Assembly (NCBI RefSeq): GCF_037126465.1 | Contig: NC_088210.1 | Coordinates: 26,747,511-26,811,510 of the forward strand | DNA from: Ornithodoros turicata | Lineage: Eukaryota; Arthropoda; Arachnida; Ixodida; Argasidae | Length of the DNA: 64,000 nt | Direction of reading: 5' to 3' | Shown here: positions 35,849 through 46,548 of the stretch, piece after piece | How the letters are laid out: each line of letters starts with the position of its first letter | Position numbering within the stretch: position 1 is the stretch's first letter | The notes under the pieces: model-generated | The model's input: only the letters and a program-made list of their open reading frames with translations | Told to the model about the DNA's origin: nothing | Databases searched by the model: none | Made by a program: the position numbers and the translations under genes

Positions 35849-36788
35849 AGGATGCGCACACCTAGGATTTTTCGCGACAGGCGCAGCAAGGATATAGGGG
35901 TGTGTGGTTAGAAAGAGAAACGCGCCATGCACGAAGAAAAATGGCAAGTAATATGCGAAACAACTCTGTGGCACTATATTTCTGTGAAGATAAGACTTTC
36001 GAAGAAAACTGTTTTTGCGTATGTGTTAGAGATCAGTTTTAGCTTGACAACCATTGTGAAGAACTTTTTTTTCTATTTCTTTTTTTTTTTTACGTCGAGT
36101 CATTCAGCAACGGTTTTGTATACGAGAACTAAGTTTAAAGTCGTTCCTTGCAAGTGAGACCCGCGTTTGATACACAAACAGAGGAGCTCACGTCGTCGAG
36201 CTCAAGGAGCTCAGGGAGCTCCGTCGAGGAGCTCACACAAACAACGTCGAGGAGCGTCTGCAGCCTCTTGTCATTTTCGCAATCAAAGTCGCGTGACACA
36301 GTCATAATCACAATCATTTCCATAACAATTTTCCATTAACAATCAATCAATCAATCAATCACAATTATCACTCATCACATATCGGATCATATCCCATCAT
36401 CAGAGTCAAATAATCAATCATAATCGCAAAATAAGAGTTGTTGTTGTTGTCATATGACAATGCTTACATGACGCAATAAACCACATTTATAAAACTGTCA
36501 TAAACCTCACTCGTGCAGACATATTGTTAACTCTGTTCACGTCTATAGTGTGGTACAAACCTCAAATTGAAGTGAAGCCCAGCTATTCGAAAAGCAAGCA
36601 ACGCGGAAGATTCAAGATATACAACAGGACCGGCCTCGATGTTTTTGGTAGCGTGTGCTGATCCCAAGGTGGCGAGCTCTAACAGGGCAGAGGGCGCCAG
36701 CAACTTGGTGGCAGATAAGAGTTGCTTAGGCACGCCGTCCTTCACAAGGAACGTTAAATGCAACAAATAATTCGCGAAAAAGACAATG
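35849..36788. other. Non-coding with simple repeats
   Basis: Contains a T run near 36082, a GAGCTC-rich patch at 36181-36236 with five SacI-type hexamers, and an ATCA repeat at about 36340-36362. No gene was recognised. Confidence 0.5.
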
Positions 36789-36961
36789 AGTGCCAGCGCC
36801 AGGGGTGGAACTTGGGCCCTCTCTGGATTAGTGGTCAGGAATGCTTCCTTAACGCCACATTAACGCCACATTGGCATAACGGCACATTGGATGCGGTGTA
36901 CAGGTAGCACCCCTGACCAGTAATCAGGAAGGTCCGTGTTCAACCCCTGGCGCTGGCACTC
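36789..36961. repeat. Inverted pair of tRNA-like SINE heads (tentative)
   Basis: The right unit (36908-36961) reads CACCCCTGACCAGTAATCAG, then GTTCAACCCCTGGCGCTGGC. This looks like the anticodon and T-arm half of a tRNA such as tRNA-Thr. The left unit (36789-36841) is its diverged reverse complement. A TGGCATAACGG A-box-like string lies between them (36872-36882). It is read as a tRNA-derived repeat, not a working tRNA. Confidence 0.5.
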
Positions 36962-38089
36962 CATTGGCCTTTTGGTAAATTACTTGTTGGCCTTGTCCCT
37001 TATAGGCGACCCTGTGTTTACCAACGTGTGACGTCACGAGCAGACTGGTTCGAGGTTATATGTTGCTGTGGTGGGCAAGAAGCAGGAAAAACGCGTTGGC
37101 TGATAGGCCGAAAAGGCTGATAAGGTTGATAGGTGCTCACCAGCGTGCTTTGCACGGCGGCGAAATGTAATCGATGACACCCGTTTCAGTTTGAAAACAA
37201 GAGGGCGCATCTGCGCATGCGGATGGAGCAGACGTCTCTGGTGGGCAGAAGGGTGTAGGAAGCTGCCTTTCTGTACCACGTAGCAGTTACACCGCTTTGC
37301 GGCATGCCTCTTATAGCGACCGAAAATACAATGTGACTCGATATTCGCGCGATTTTTGCCCACCAAAACAGGGCAGCTGCGCCGCCGCATCGCTGTGACG
37401 TCACGCACTGAAGTGTCGTCACGCACGTTAAGGCAACCTCAGGTGGGCAAAATTAACGCACAGATCGACTACTGTGGCATCGTTCATGATCATATAGTTG
37501 CCTCACGGCGTAATGCCACGTTATCGTAAAGAAACACAAGAAGTACGCTTGAAGCGATACAGAGCGAGCGAGAGAACGGAAACGTTTATGCTCGGCCCAA
37601 TTAATCGGTGCCTTCTCAGAAAGGAAGCACTTACCCGAGCGCGTTCATGATGTTTGCCTCGAAGCGCATTGCCTCTTCAGCGGGAAATTTCAGCGCGGAT
37701 CCAATCACACTTTAAGTGCCGATGCTCTCTTTCACTGTACCCCACGTATTTCGTAGGCGGGCAAATACTGCTAGAGGTGGCGATGGGTGTCGAAAGATGA
37801 ATTTCTTTCTACCGCCTCGAGGGCTGTCTTTCTAGCGTCCCGAGGGCTGAATTCGTGCCTCATTAAATAATCGACAGGCAATCGATCGCTTCCGGTTCTG
37901 CGGGAATCTTTTTGCATTCCTTCGAGAGGATCCTTCAGGGGAACAGACGACGTGCCAATGGCGTGCCAACAGACTGTCATGAGCGTCTGATTATGTGTGG
38001 TAAGGACGTGCGCGATAGGTGTAATACGAAATAGGTTATGATAAGGCTTGATCGGTAAGGCGCGGATATCACAGCTCTGACGCCGTTGT
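36962..38089. other. Non-coding, no recognised element
   Basis: No domain or repeat terminus was seen; frames at 37034-37426 overlap in two registers without similarity. Confidence 0.4.
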
Positions 38090-38268
38090 ATTTGGTAGCA
38101 GCTTGTCTAAATGCTTTGGTTTTTGATCTTGCCGCCACTACCGCAAGTTCTTGCTCTTATGTACATTTAGCATGTTCTTGTATGTTCATGTGTGAGTTTG
38201 TTCCCCTCTCATGTAACGCCCCGCGAGGGCACTTGAGGTACAGTCATAAATAAATAGATAATAAACTT
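38090..38268 (+). mobile_element. LINE 3' tail
   Basis: GTAACGCCCCGCGAGGGC and then ACTTGAGGTACAGTCATAAA lead into AAATAAATAGATAATAAAC. The GC hairpin plus AAATA tail matches the pattern of the LINE end at 7300-7538. Coding sequence is absent. Confidence 0.6.
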
Positions 38269-38389
38269 TTTTTTTTTTACTTCAGTCGTCTCTACTAATC
38301 ATGCAGTCAGTGCTAGTGTCAGTGTTCAATACTAGAATATTCGTGGGCTCTCCTACTTTTGAAGATCTTATCATAGATTTTTATGGTTC

Positions 38390-38630
38390 CGTGTTAAGGC
38401 CGCGACGCAACTGTGGCTGTGAGTGACGTACAGACGGAGAACGAGCAGTAGGAAGGAGTGGAGGGACAGGGGTTTAGTATGCGTCATGGGCAGACTTCAA
38501 GGGAAACTGTGCCGACGTTCGTCCGGAAAGTACGCCAGAAAACTCAGGGAAAAAGCTCAGAGAGCACAGGATTCGATCCCACTACCTTCCAGTCTACAGC
38601 ACGCTCTTTGTGTTGCCACCATTCAGCGGG
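38390..38630 (-). repeat. tRNA-headed SINE, minus strand
   Basis: On the minus strand the B box reads GGATCGAATCC, followed by body motifs (CTTGAAGTCTGCCCATGACG, CTTCCTACTGCTCG) and the CAGTTGCGTCGCGGCC end. The A box part is poorly preserved. Confidence 0.7.
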
Positions 38631-39592
38631 TGCTTCTTTCCGCTCGGTATACTTTCAAAGTATATACTTCAAAAGTACTTCCAAGCATTTATCAGACACG
38701 TTGCGTAGTGGTAAAGCCAAGACATGACCAAGCTATCAAACGATGCAACTGAAAGAACACCGCTAAATTCGAAACAGGCCACAGGGTACGAAAAGTAAAA
38801 GAAGCAGTAATTTCTAGCATGGAATTATACAGTCAAGGAACTCCACGTGCTTTGCGAATCAAGAACTTAAGGCCAACAAGTCTCTGTTTTGGACAGTCTG
38901 AACAATGAGCAGTCTCGCAAGTTGTATCTAATCACTTGAACGTGAAGGATCTCAGCGGCGTTCCTCGGGTTCCCCATTGAAACATCTCGAGCTTCTTCAG
39001 ACATCTGCGCACCACTCTATTTCCTTGAAGGATAAGAAAGAAAAATAGAAAGAAAGACTGGACGTCATTGTGAACGCTACCCCGCATATGAAAAAGAGAG
39101 AAACATGGAAAAGTAGTTTCCCAGACGTGTGAAAGAAATTGAATTAAAATACATTGTTACATGGTATACCCTTTCTTTTTATGCGACCTCGGGACAGTTT
39201 TTATTAATCTATCTCGTACGGCACTAAGTAAACCAAAGTGGATGGACAGTTTGTAGATATGAAATGGGAAACTTATTTTCTTTTCGGTTACAAAGTTTCT
39301 TATTAAAATAGACCCTCGTAACTATGTGCACTGTTAATATGCAAGATATCTTCAAGGATATCTTCAGATCGTGCAAGAAGATGCTGTGTTTCTCTGTAAC
39401 TCAATCACGCCTGCATGTTAAGCAAGTGGCTCTTATATTTGCGCTGCTGCCTGCGCTTCGCAAAGATCCGTGATTTCTAAAATGTGTCTGGTTCGATTTA
39501 GTTTAGCATGCATCGAAAGCGGGCAAACAAGATGGCTTAACAGGACTGTAGGAAGAACGTTCGTAATACAAAGGAACAGTGGCACACTCGTA
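38631..39592. other. Non-coding, no recognised element
   Basis: Nothing identifiable besides short A-rich tracts. Confidence 0.4.
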
Positions 39593-39876
39593 AAAATGAA
39601 CTTCACCGCATTGCACGCTCCTGGCCAACCATAACCTTGAATGATATCGTTATCTGCCCTGATTTGTTGAAAACGGGAGGCGTACACCTTTTCTGTGACA
39701 ACTATGAACAGCATAAGTGTCACAGAAAAGACGTGCATAATGTGTGTGCCGTGCATAATGAGCACAAAATAGGCTCCGCCTCCCGTTTTCAACAAATCAG
39801 GACAGATAACGATATCATTCGAGATGATGGTTGGCTAGGAGCGTGCTATGCGGTGAAGTTCATTTTTAAGAGTGCA
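39593..39876. mobile_element. Family A palindromic MITE with chimeric core
   Basis: The left arm carries the GTACGCC-type core (GGAGGCGTACACC, GAACAGCATAAGTGTC). The right arm carries the CTCCGCC-type core (TGTGCCGTGCATAATG, AAAATAGGCTCCGCCTCCCG). The outer arms pair normally. It is about 30 bp longer than pure copies, with both loop sequences side by side. Confidence 0.85.
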
Positions 39877-41581
39877 TCTGCGAACAACATATTCTTCTTC
39901 TCAACCTACATCCATCTTAAAAATCCGCTAAGAGCGTTGAACAGTAAACAATGCCACACACACACACACACACAAAAAAAAAAAAAACGTAGGTTACTCC
40001 AGAAAGGAGTATCAATACATTTCAATATCTACCGAAACTGTCTCTTTAACTTATCTGTCTCATTCCCTTTCTTTGCAACATTGTAATGGTTGTCACTTCC
40101 ACTTTGTAGGCCCAATGCTTTCTTTCCATTCATCGAGACCTCCGTGTGATACTGCCCAAAGCTTACGTGCTCGCACCTGTCAAATTCAAGGCCTGTATAC
40201 CAGGGACTTTGAAATGCAACCGAACTTATTGATTCCAGCGTGCTGTTGGCACACAGCGCGGACGCAGCGCCGCCATGCGTAAAGGGATAAGCTGCAAAAC
40301 TTAACAAAAAACACAGCGCCGCGAGGAATAACGCGCGCGACAAAACCTCTTCCCGCGCTCGAACTCGCACGCTGGCTTTTCGGGGGAAACTTATTTATCG
40401 CGCCCTCCAACAGAAAACTTTTCAACGTTTTCGAAACCATGTCGCACTTTACAGGCCTGTTTGTGTGCTGGATGGCTCTTGGACATACTCGATGGATTAA
40501 AAGTAATAACGCCGGTGTAGCAGGAGACGGCTAGGATTAGTTGGGTAACGGGCATGTAGTGTGGAATTAAGCGACTGGTTATGTCGAGCACTGAACTCGT
40601 GATATGTCCTTACATCGCCGGTTTCTCACATTCGCAGCAATTAATGTGAGGGTACACTCATAAAAAAAGAAAAAGGTAACCTGTAATTCAATACTGGTAT
40701 TGTGTATGTGTTTCTTTTTCTTGTTAATGGGTCAGCACTAGAAGCGCCATTTCGAAGAATAGCCGGCGTCGTAGCGGGGTGAGTGTGGTGTCCGTGTACA
40801 GCAGTAGAAGAGGATATGTAGTGGTAATATGCAAATGATAATAGTGGATAGTTGTGGTTAATTAGTAGTAGTAAGTAGAAGGTAAATTAAGCGAAATGAA
40901 AAGAATTACACGTTAGCCAAAGTTAATTAAACGTAATGTGTAGCACAGTAATGTCTAATAAAGTAAATATCAGTTGTTATAGCCAGTGCTAGTTAGTAAT
41001 TAGTTAGTAATAGTTAGTGATAGTTAGATATAGATACTGGTACCTGGTCACATATTCTTAAATATTTTGCAATCCCTTCCTTGCTACGCGCATGCGCCGT
41101 ACTTTAACGACTTCACGACCGCATTGACCACGACATAGGCCACATTCTGTGAATCGCAATCAAGTATACAGCCTCATATGTATTCAGAGAAAATGACCGC
41201 AGCACGAATGAAAGAGAACTCATTTGAGAAAGAACTCAAAGAAAGAAAGAAAAAAACGAGAAATGGAAAAGTACGTCTGACCCGTTTGCGCGCCCGCAGT
41301 CACTTTGGTTCAGCAGATAAGAGAAGAGAAATGGAGTGAGTGCCCCCTTCTGAGGAACGATTTCAGCGCCTGTATAGTCCTCTAAGCCATTGGTACTCGT
41401 ACATTATCAGTTGTAATATGTTATATTTTTAGTTGACTTCAAATGCGATTGAAGAATGGCAGTTCATGAATAGGCAAACAAGTGAGCTTTCACTCAGAGA
41501 CGTTACCACTTACACCGTGCCAGCTACACACTCAGCAACGTACTGGTCCACGCCAGCAAAGTAGAAGGAGTGGCAAGCATG
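39877..41581. other. Non-coding with a TAGTTAGTAAT minisatellite
   Basis: A CA repeat lies at 39956-39973. At 40985-41035 there are about five imperfect repeats of TAGTTAGT(A/G)AT. No gene was recognised. Confidence 0.5.
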
Positions 41582-42395
41582 CAGACTTGTACGTATCTTG
41601 AATACGTACTCAAAATACAGTATTTTAAATACTTTTTCCGGTATTTTGGTACTCTACTCAATACTTTTTGCGACAAGTATTTTTAATGTATTTAAAATAC
41701 TTTTTTCGGTATTTGCTACTCAGTACTCAAAATACTTTCCTTCCTCGTCAAGCCATATCTCCAGCACGCTTCCCGCCGTGCAGATTTTCAGCTCACTGGA
41801 ATTTAACCCTCCTTTTCTTCTTTTTCTTTTTTTCGGGAATGCGCGAATCTGTCATTTAGCCTCTTGTACAATAGGCTGGTCCCAAGCCTGGCCTTGCTTG
41901 TGAATAGCAAACTTCGTCAGAAAACCGTTCCTATTCATATTGCCAGGTGAATCACCAGGGGATTAGGAACAAGATAATCCCGGCATTTATTTCCTTGGTC
42001 ATCAAAGCAAGAAACATGTGCCAGAGGTTGAAAGACCCGAACCGACATACAGGAGGGATTACGAAGTTTTGGGTCAGAACATATCAACAAAGTTTACTTG
42101 GGTTCACCAAAGTTCACCAAACATTACTTGACACCAAGACTTTGCAAATGAAAGATATGCATGGCTGATGAAGTTTATTCCCTTCATTTGTAAGGCCACG
42201 TTCAGAATACGCGTTTCACTTCCTGCTAATACTAAAGTACTTTAAAGAGTATCTTAAATACTTCTTAGAGTATTTAGTACTGTACTCAAATTACTTTCAG
42301 TTTTGAGTATTTTGTACTCTATTTTAAATACTTTTTCCATGGAGTATTTAGTATCTTATTTTAAATACTTTTGCGCAGTATTTTGTACAAGTCTG
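41582..42395. mobile_element. Non-autonomous hAT element, 814 bp
   Basis: The element begins CAGACTTGTAC and ends GTACAAGTCTG, a perfect 11-bp terminal inverted repeat. It is flanked on both sides by the 8-bp direct repeat CAAGCATG (41574-41581 and 42396-42403). An 8-bp duplication and CAG...CTG ends are hallmarks of hAT transposons. The subterminal 150 bp on each side are packed with AGTATTT/AAATACT motifs, likely transposase binding sites. The centre has no recognisable transposase. Confidence 0.88.
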
Positions 42396-42403
42396 CAAGC
42401 ATG

Positions 42404-43039
42404 GTGTAACTGACAGCATCTCTGGCAAGAACTAAGGGTGTCTTTGTTCGAATCCCATTTCATCAACCGCCATTCATTAGTCGAATTGCAACGAGGGAGT
42501 TATGACGTTTAAACATTTTGCTCGTCCTTTGATGTTTCTCGGCCTCAGTTAGAGCTACGTGACTTCAAATTCCGTGAGTGTCGTACGGGGTACCGAACGT
42601 TGTCGTAACATAAAGACTGTTCTGTTGTTCAATGTCATCTTACGGCGTTTTCAATGGTGATATGAACAATGATATGATGAACAGCTTTCGTGAAATATTG
42701 GTTGTTTGGTGTGGTTCCTGCCATATACGCTTCAATAATGGTTTCATACTTTTTGTTCAATGCTCAAAATCACCATGGACCTGCCTTTCTAACATACTGC
42801 TCAAAACTGTATTACTATGAGGCTGCAATAGTTTCCGCGCAAAAATATGCATGCATTCCAATTTAAATTTGACATCCAGGTAGGATGTCGTCAGGAAGCC
42901 CCACTGACAGATGTCTTTTCAAGATGTCTTTTTCAAGATGTCTAAAAGACAATTTTAGGACATCCTGTGGGTCTTTCTAACAGCACCACATTGTAGAGTA
43001 AGACCCTGCTGGAACGGCGGAAGACCTCTGTCCTCTGAC
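42404..43039. other. Non-coding, upstream of exon 2
   Basis: Unrecognised sequence in the intron or region before exon 2; short repeats of AAGATGTCTTTT near 42915-42950. Confidence 0.4.
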
Positions 43040-43162
43040 CCCACATCACCTGGCTCTGACTACCCACTAAGGAATTATTTACCAAGGAATAGCAAGCCAT
43101 CCTTTCTGGTTGACTTTTCCTGACAAAATAAATAGGTCCCCCAACACACACACACACACACC
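43040..43162 (+). repeat. Dispersed R repeat plus CA microsatellite
   Basis: ACTACCCACTAAGGAATT, GGAATAGCAAGCCATCC, TGGTTGACTTTTCCTG and AAATAAATAGGTCCCCC match the copy at 60790-60927. A CA repeat at 43143-43162 follows. It ends 100 bp before exon 2. Confidence 0.65.
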
Positions 43163-43261
43163 TTGCTTTTCACCACTTTTTGTCAAAACTCACACTTTCG
43201 GTTCTACTTTTCTCTCTGTGTTGTCCTCAATATATCCTGATGTGTATTCTTGATTTTGCAG

Positions 43262-43401
43262 ATTCCGTGCAAGGTCCTCACGAGCGCAGGCTTCTATTCG
43301 ATCTGCTCTCCAATTACAACACCCTGGAGAGGCCAGTTGCCAACGAATCTGAACCTCTCCTCCTTAGCTTCGGCCTTACGCTTCAACAGATCATTGATGT
43401 C
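43262..43401 (+). CDS. nAChR alpha exon 2 (N-terminal helix and first beta strand)
   Basis: The exon is 140 bp, the size of the classical exon 2 of alpha7-type receptor genes. A pyrimidine-rich tract ending in TTTTGCAG precedes it and GTAAGT follows it. The first two bases complete a codon begun in exon 1, so the upstream exon must end in phase 1. The 46 whole codons start SVQGPHERR and end LTLQQIIDV, with [10 protein letters not shown] in the middle. This is the amino-terminal amphipathic helix followed by the conserved strand before loop D. The reading frame stays open upstream through the intron by chance, so the true start of translation is not here. No convincing signal-peptide exon with a phase-1 donor was found between 1 and 43261. 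Confidence 0.92.
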
Positions 43402-46400
43402 GTAAGTACTGGGCTGCATTCCACAGACATCGGTATGTTTGTCGCTTCTACGGTAACCAGAAAATAATGCTGCAGTGGCTGCAATCGTCGCATACACATC
43501 CGTTACAAGGGTCCCTTACTTTATGACCGATATGAGTGAACTGAGACGTGTTTGTTGTATGGTAGTAAGGGCTGTTATACAACCCTTGAACCGATACGCG
43601 TGGCAACTGGGGTTTTTCCTGGGTTTTCCTCAGACGCTTCCAGACATATGTTGGCACAATTCCCTTAGAACAGTGGTTCCCAAAGTGTGGTCCGTCCACG
43701 GACACCCGTGGGGTCTCCGAGAGTGTTCCTGAGGGTCCGCGACGATCGAAAACAGCTCCGAAGACCGTCTTGGCGAGTGCTGGTCACGTCATCTCTGAGG
43801 GGGACGTTATTGATATGTGACGATATTTATGATACTAAAGAAGGCAGAAATATACTACCTTCTCATTCCCTACATGGCGGTGGCTTGTTTGTTTGTTTGT
43901 TTTTCTTAATTTTTGCCTTTTTTCGGGTGTCCGCCATTATGAGAAGTTTGGGAAACGAAGTCGCCCCAGGACGCACATTCCCCCAGGGCGTCAGTCGTGA
44001 CGTTGCCCACCTCTGTGAGGCCGACAACAGCGAGCCCTTTCGCCAGCACTAGCACCACGATACGCGGCAAACGACGTCTACTTTTTACTGGGGTCTACTA
44101 CTACTAGGGGGGTCTACTACTATGAGGGGGGGGGTGCCGAAATAGGTTGCCGTTGTCGGCAACACAAAGTGGACATTGCCACGACGATAGCCACAAAACA
44201 AGAAAAGAAAGGGGGAAGATGAGAGTTTGAAGGCTGAGGTACAGGCAGGATGAACGGTACTCATGAGACGGAAGTGCACTGTGCACTCTTAAAAATGAAC
44301 TTCACCGCATAGCACGCTCCTAGACAACCATAATCACGATTGATATCGTTATATGCCCTGATTTGTTGGAAACGGGAGGCGTACGCCTTTTTTGTGACAC
44401 TTATGCTGTTCATAATTGTCACAAAAAAGGCGTACGCCTACCGTTTTCAACAAATCAGGGCAGATAACGATATCATTCGAGGTTATGGTTGGCTAGGAGC
44501 GTGCTATGCGGTGAAGTTCATTTTTAAGAGTGTGAATGAGTGGTGCACTAGAGGGGCCTTTGCATGAGACCCGTTTCTTGGAGGAAAGCCACGAGGTTGC
44601 AAGTTTTGGTAGTTCGTTCTACAGTAGAACCCTCGGGAAAATAGGATATCAGTCACTATGCCAAGCCTGCTCTCTATTAGAAATGAACTTCATCGCATAG
44701 CACGCTCCTATCCAACCATTATCTCGGATGATATCGTTATCTGCCCTGATCTGCTGAAAACGGGAGGCGTACGTCTTTTCTGTGACATTTATGAACAGCA
44801 TAAAGTGTCACAAAAGAGGTGTGCGCCTCCCGCTTTCAACAAATCAGGGCAGATAACGATATCATTTGGGATAATGGTTGGCGATGGAGCGTGCTACACC
44901 CTTAAAAATGAACTTCACCGCATAGCACGCTCCTAGCCAACCATCATCTCGAATGATATCGTTATCTGCCCTGATTTGTTGAAAACTGGAGGCGTACGCC
45001 TTTTCTGTGACAATTATGAACAACATAAGTGTCACAAAAAAGGCGTACGCCTTCAGTATTGAACAAATCAGGGCAGATAAAGATATCATTCGAGATGATG
45101 GTTGGCTAGGAGCGTGCTACGCGGTGAAGTTCATTTTTAAGAGTGTAAGATGAAGTTAATTTTTAAGAACGTGGAGTGTGAGAGGTGGGTTTCCCGCATA
45201 GTATGGTATGCGCGGCATTCTGTCAAGATACGTTCGATAGTTTCCGGATGATGACAGTGACTGCTGCTACACTCTTAGAAATGAACTTCACCGCATAGCA
45301 CGCTCATAGCCAACCATCATCTCGAATGATGTCGTTATTAGCACTGATTTCTTCAAAACTGGAGGCGTACGCCTCTTTTGTGACAATTATGAACAACATA
45401 AGTGTCACAAAAAAGGCGTACGCCTTCAGTTTTGAACAAATCAGTGCTAATTACGACATCGTTCGACATGATGGTTGGCTATGAGCGTGCTATGCGGTGA
45501 AGTTCATTTCTAAGAGTGTAGCTGCAGTCACTGTCATCATTCGGAAACAATCGAAAACTATTTTGTGTGACACTTATGCTGTTCATAATTGTCACAAAAA
45601 AGGCGTACGCCTCCCGTTTTCAACAAATCAGGGCAAATAACGATATGATTCGAGACGGTGTCTGGCCAGGAGGGTGCTGTGCGGTTCATTTCATTCAAGT
45701 TCATTTGTAAGAGTGTGTGTAAAACGACCAAGTACATCGCTTCCATTTTCTTTCTCTCTCGCACACTCCTTGATAATACGTGAATCCGGGTGCGGGTAAA
45801 ACTCCACCGATGGCGGCGCCACCTTTACAACGCTGATTGTGCAGTACTTCACTCGCATAGCGCCTTGCAGGCTCAAGCAGCAAACTGTTCCTGCGAATAA
45901 GACTCACTCAAATCGCGTATACTTTAATCGATTAACGCCCATATGTCTTATTAGAGTCTGCTTACAAGGACAGGGGACATACCGTCCTTGCATTTTTAGC
46001 TGTTTTTTTTTTTTTCGGTCTCAAGTTCGGTGACCGAGTATTCGAAAAAGAGAGGCAATGCGACAGCCGTCATGCTGCGTAATTTTCCGTAATTGGATTC
46101 GCGTCCGCTACGTTGTCATGGTTAGCATTCGCAGATTGCATCCCGCGTCTAGGGTTACGAAACGGGCAGATCCGTGTAGAGGCAGGGCAGCGAATATGCT
46201 GACTCGCACTACGATGTGGAGATCGATTTATATATATATAAAAGTAAATAGTAAGACATGGACAACAGATCACAGGGAAGTTAACAAAAGCTGGTTTATT
46301 TAGTGGGTCATTTAACAGAGATATTATAATACACCATGAGACGTTTAAAAGAACGGTCGACGTTCCGACAGTGGCAACCGTTCTTTTAAATATCTCATGG

Positions 46401-46491
46401 TGTATTATAATCTTTGTGTTAAATTATGCACTAAATAATCTAGTTTTTGTTAACTTCCCTGTAATCTGTCGTTCACGTCTGATTATTTTAC

Positions 46492-46548
<57 letters not shown>

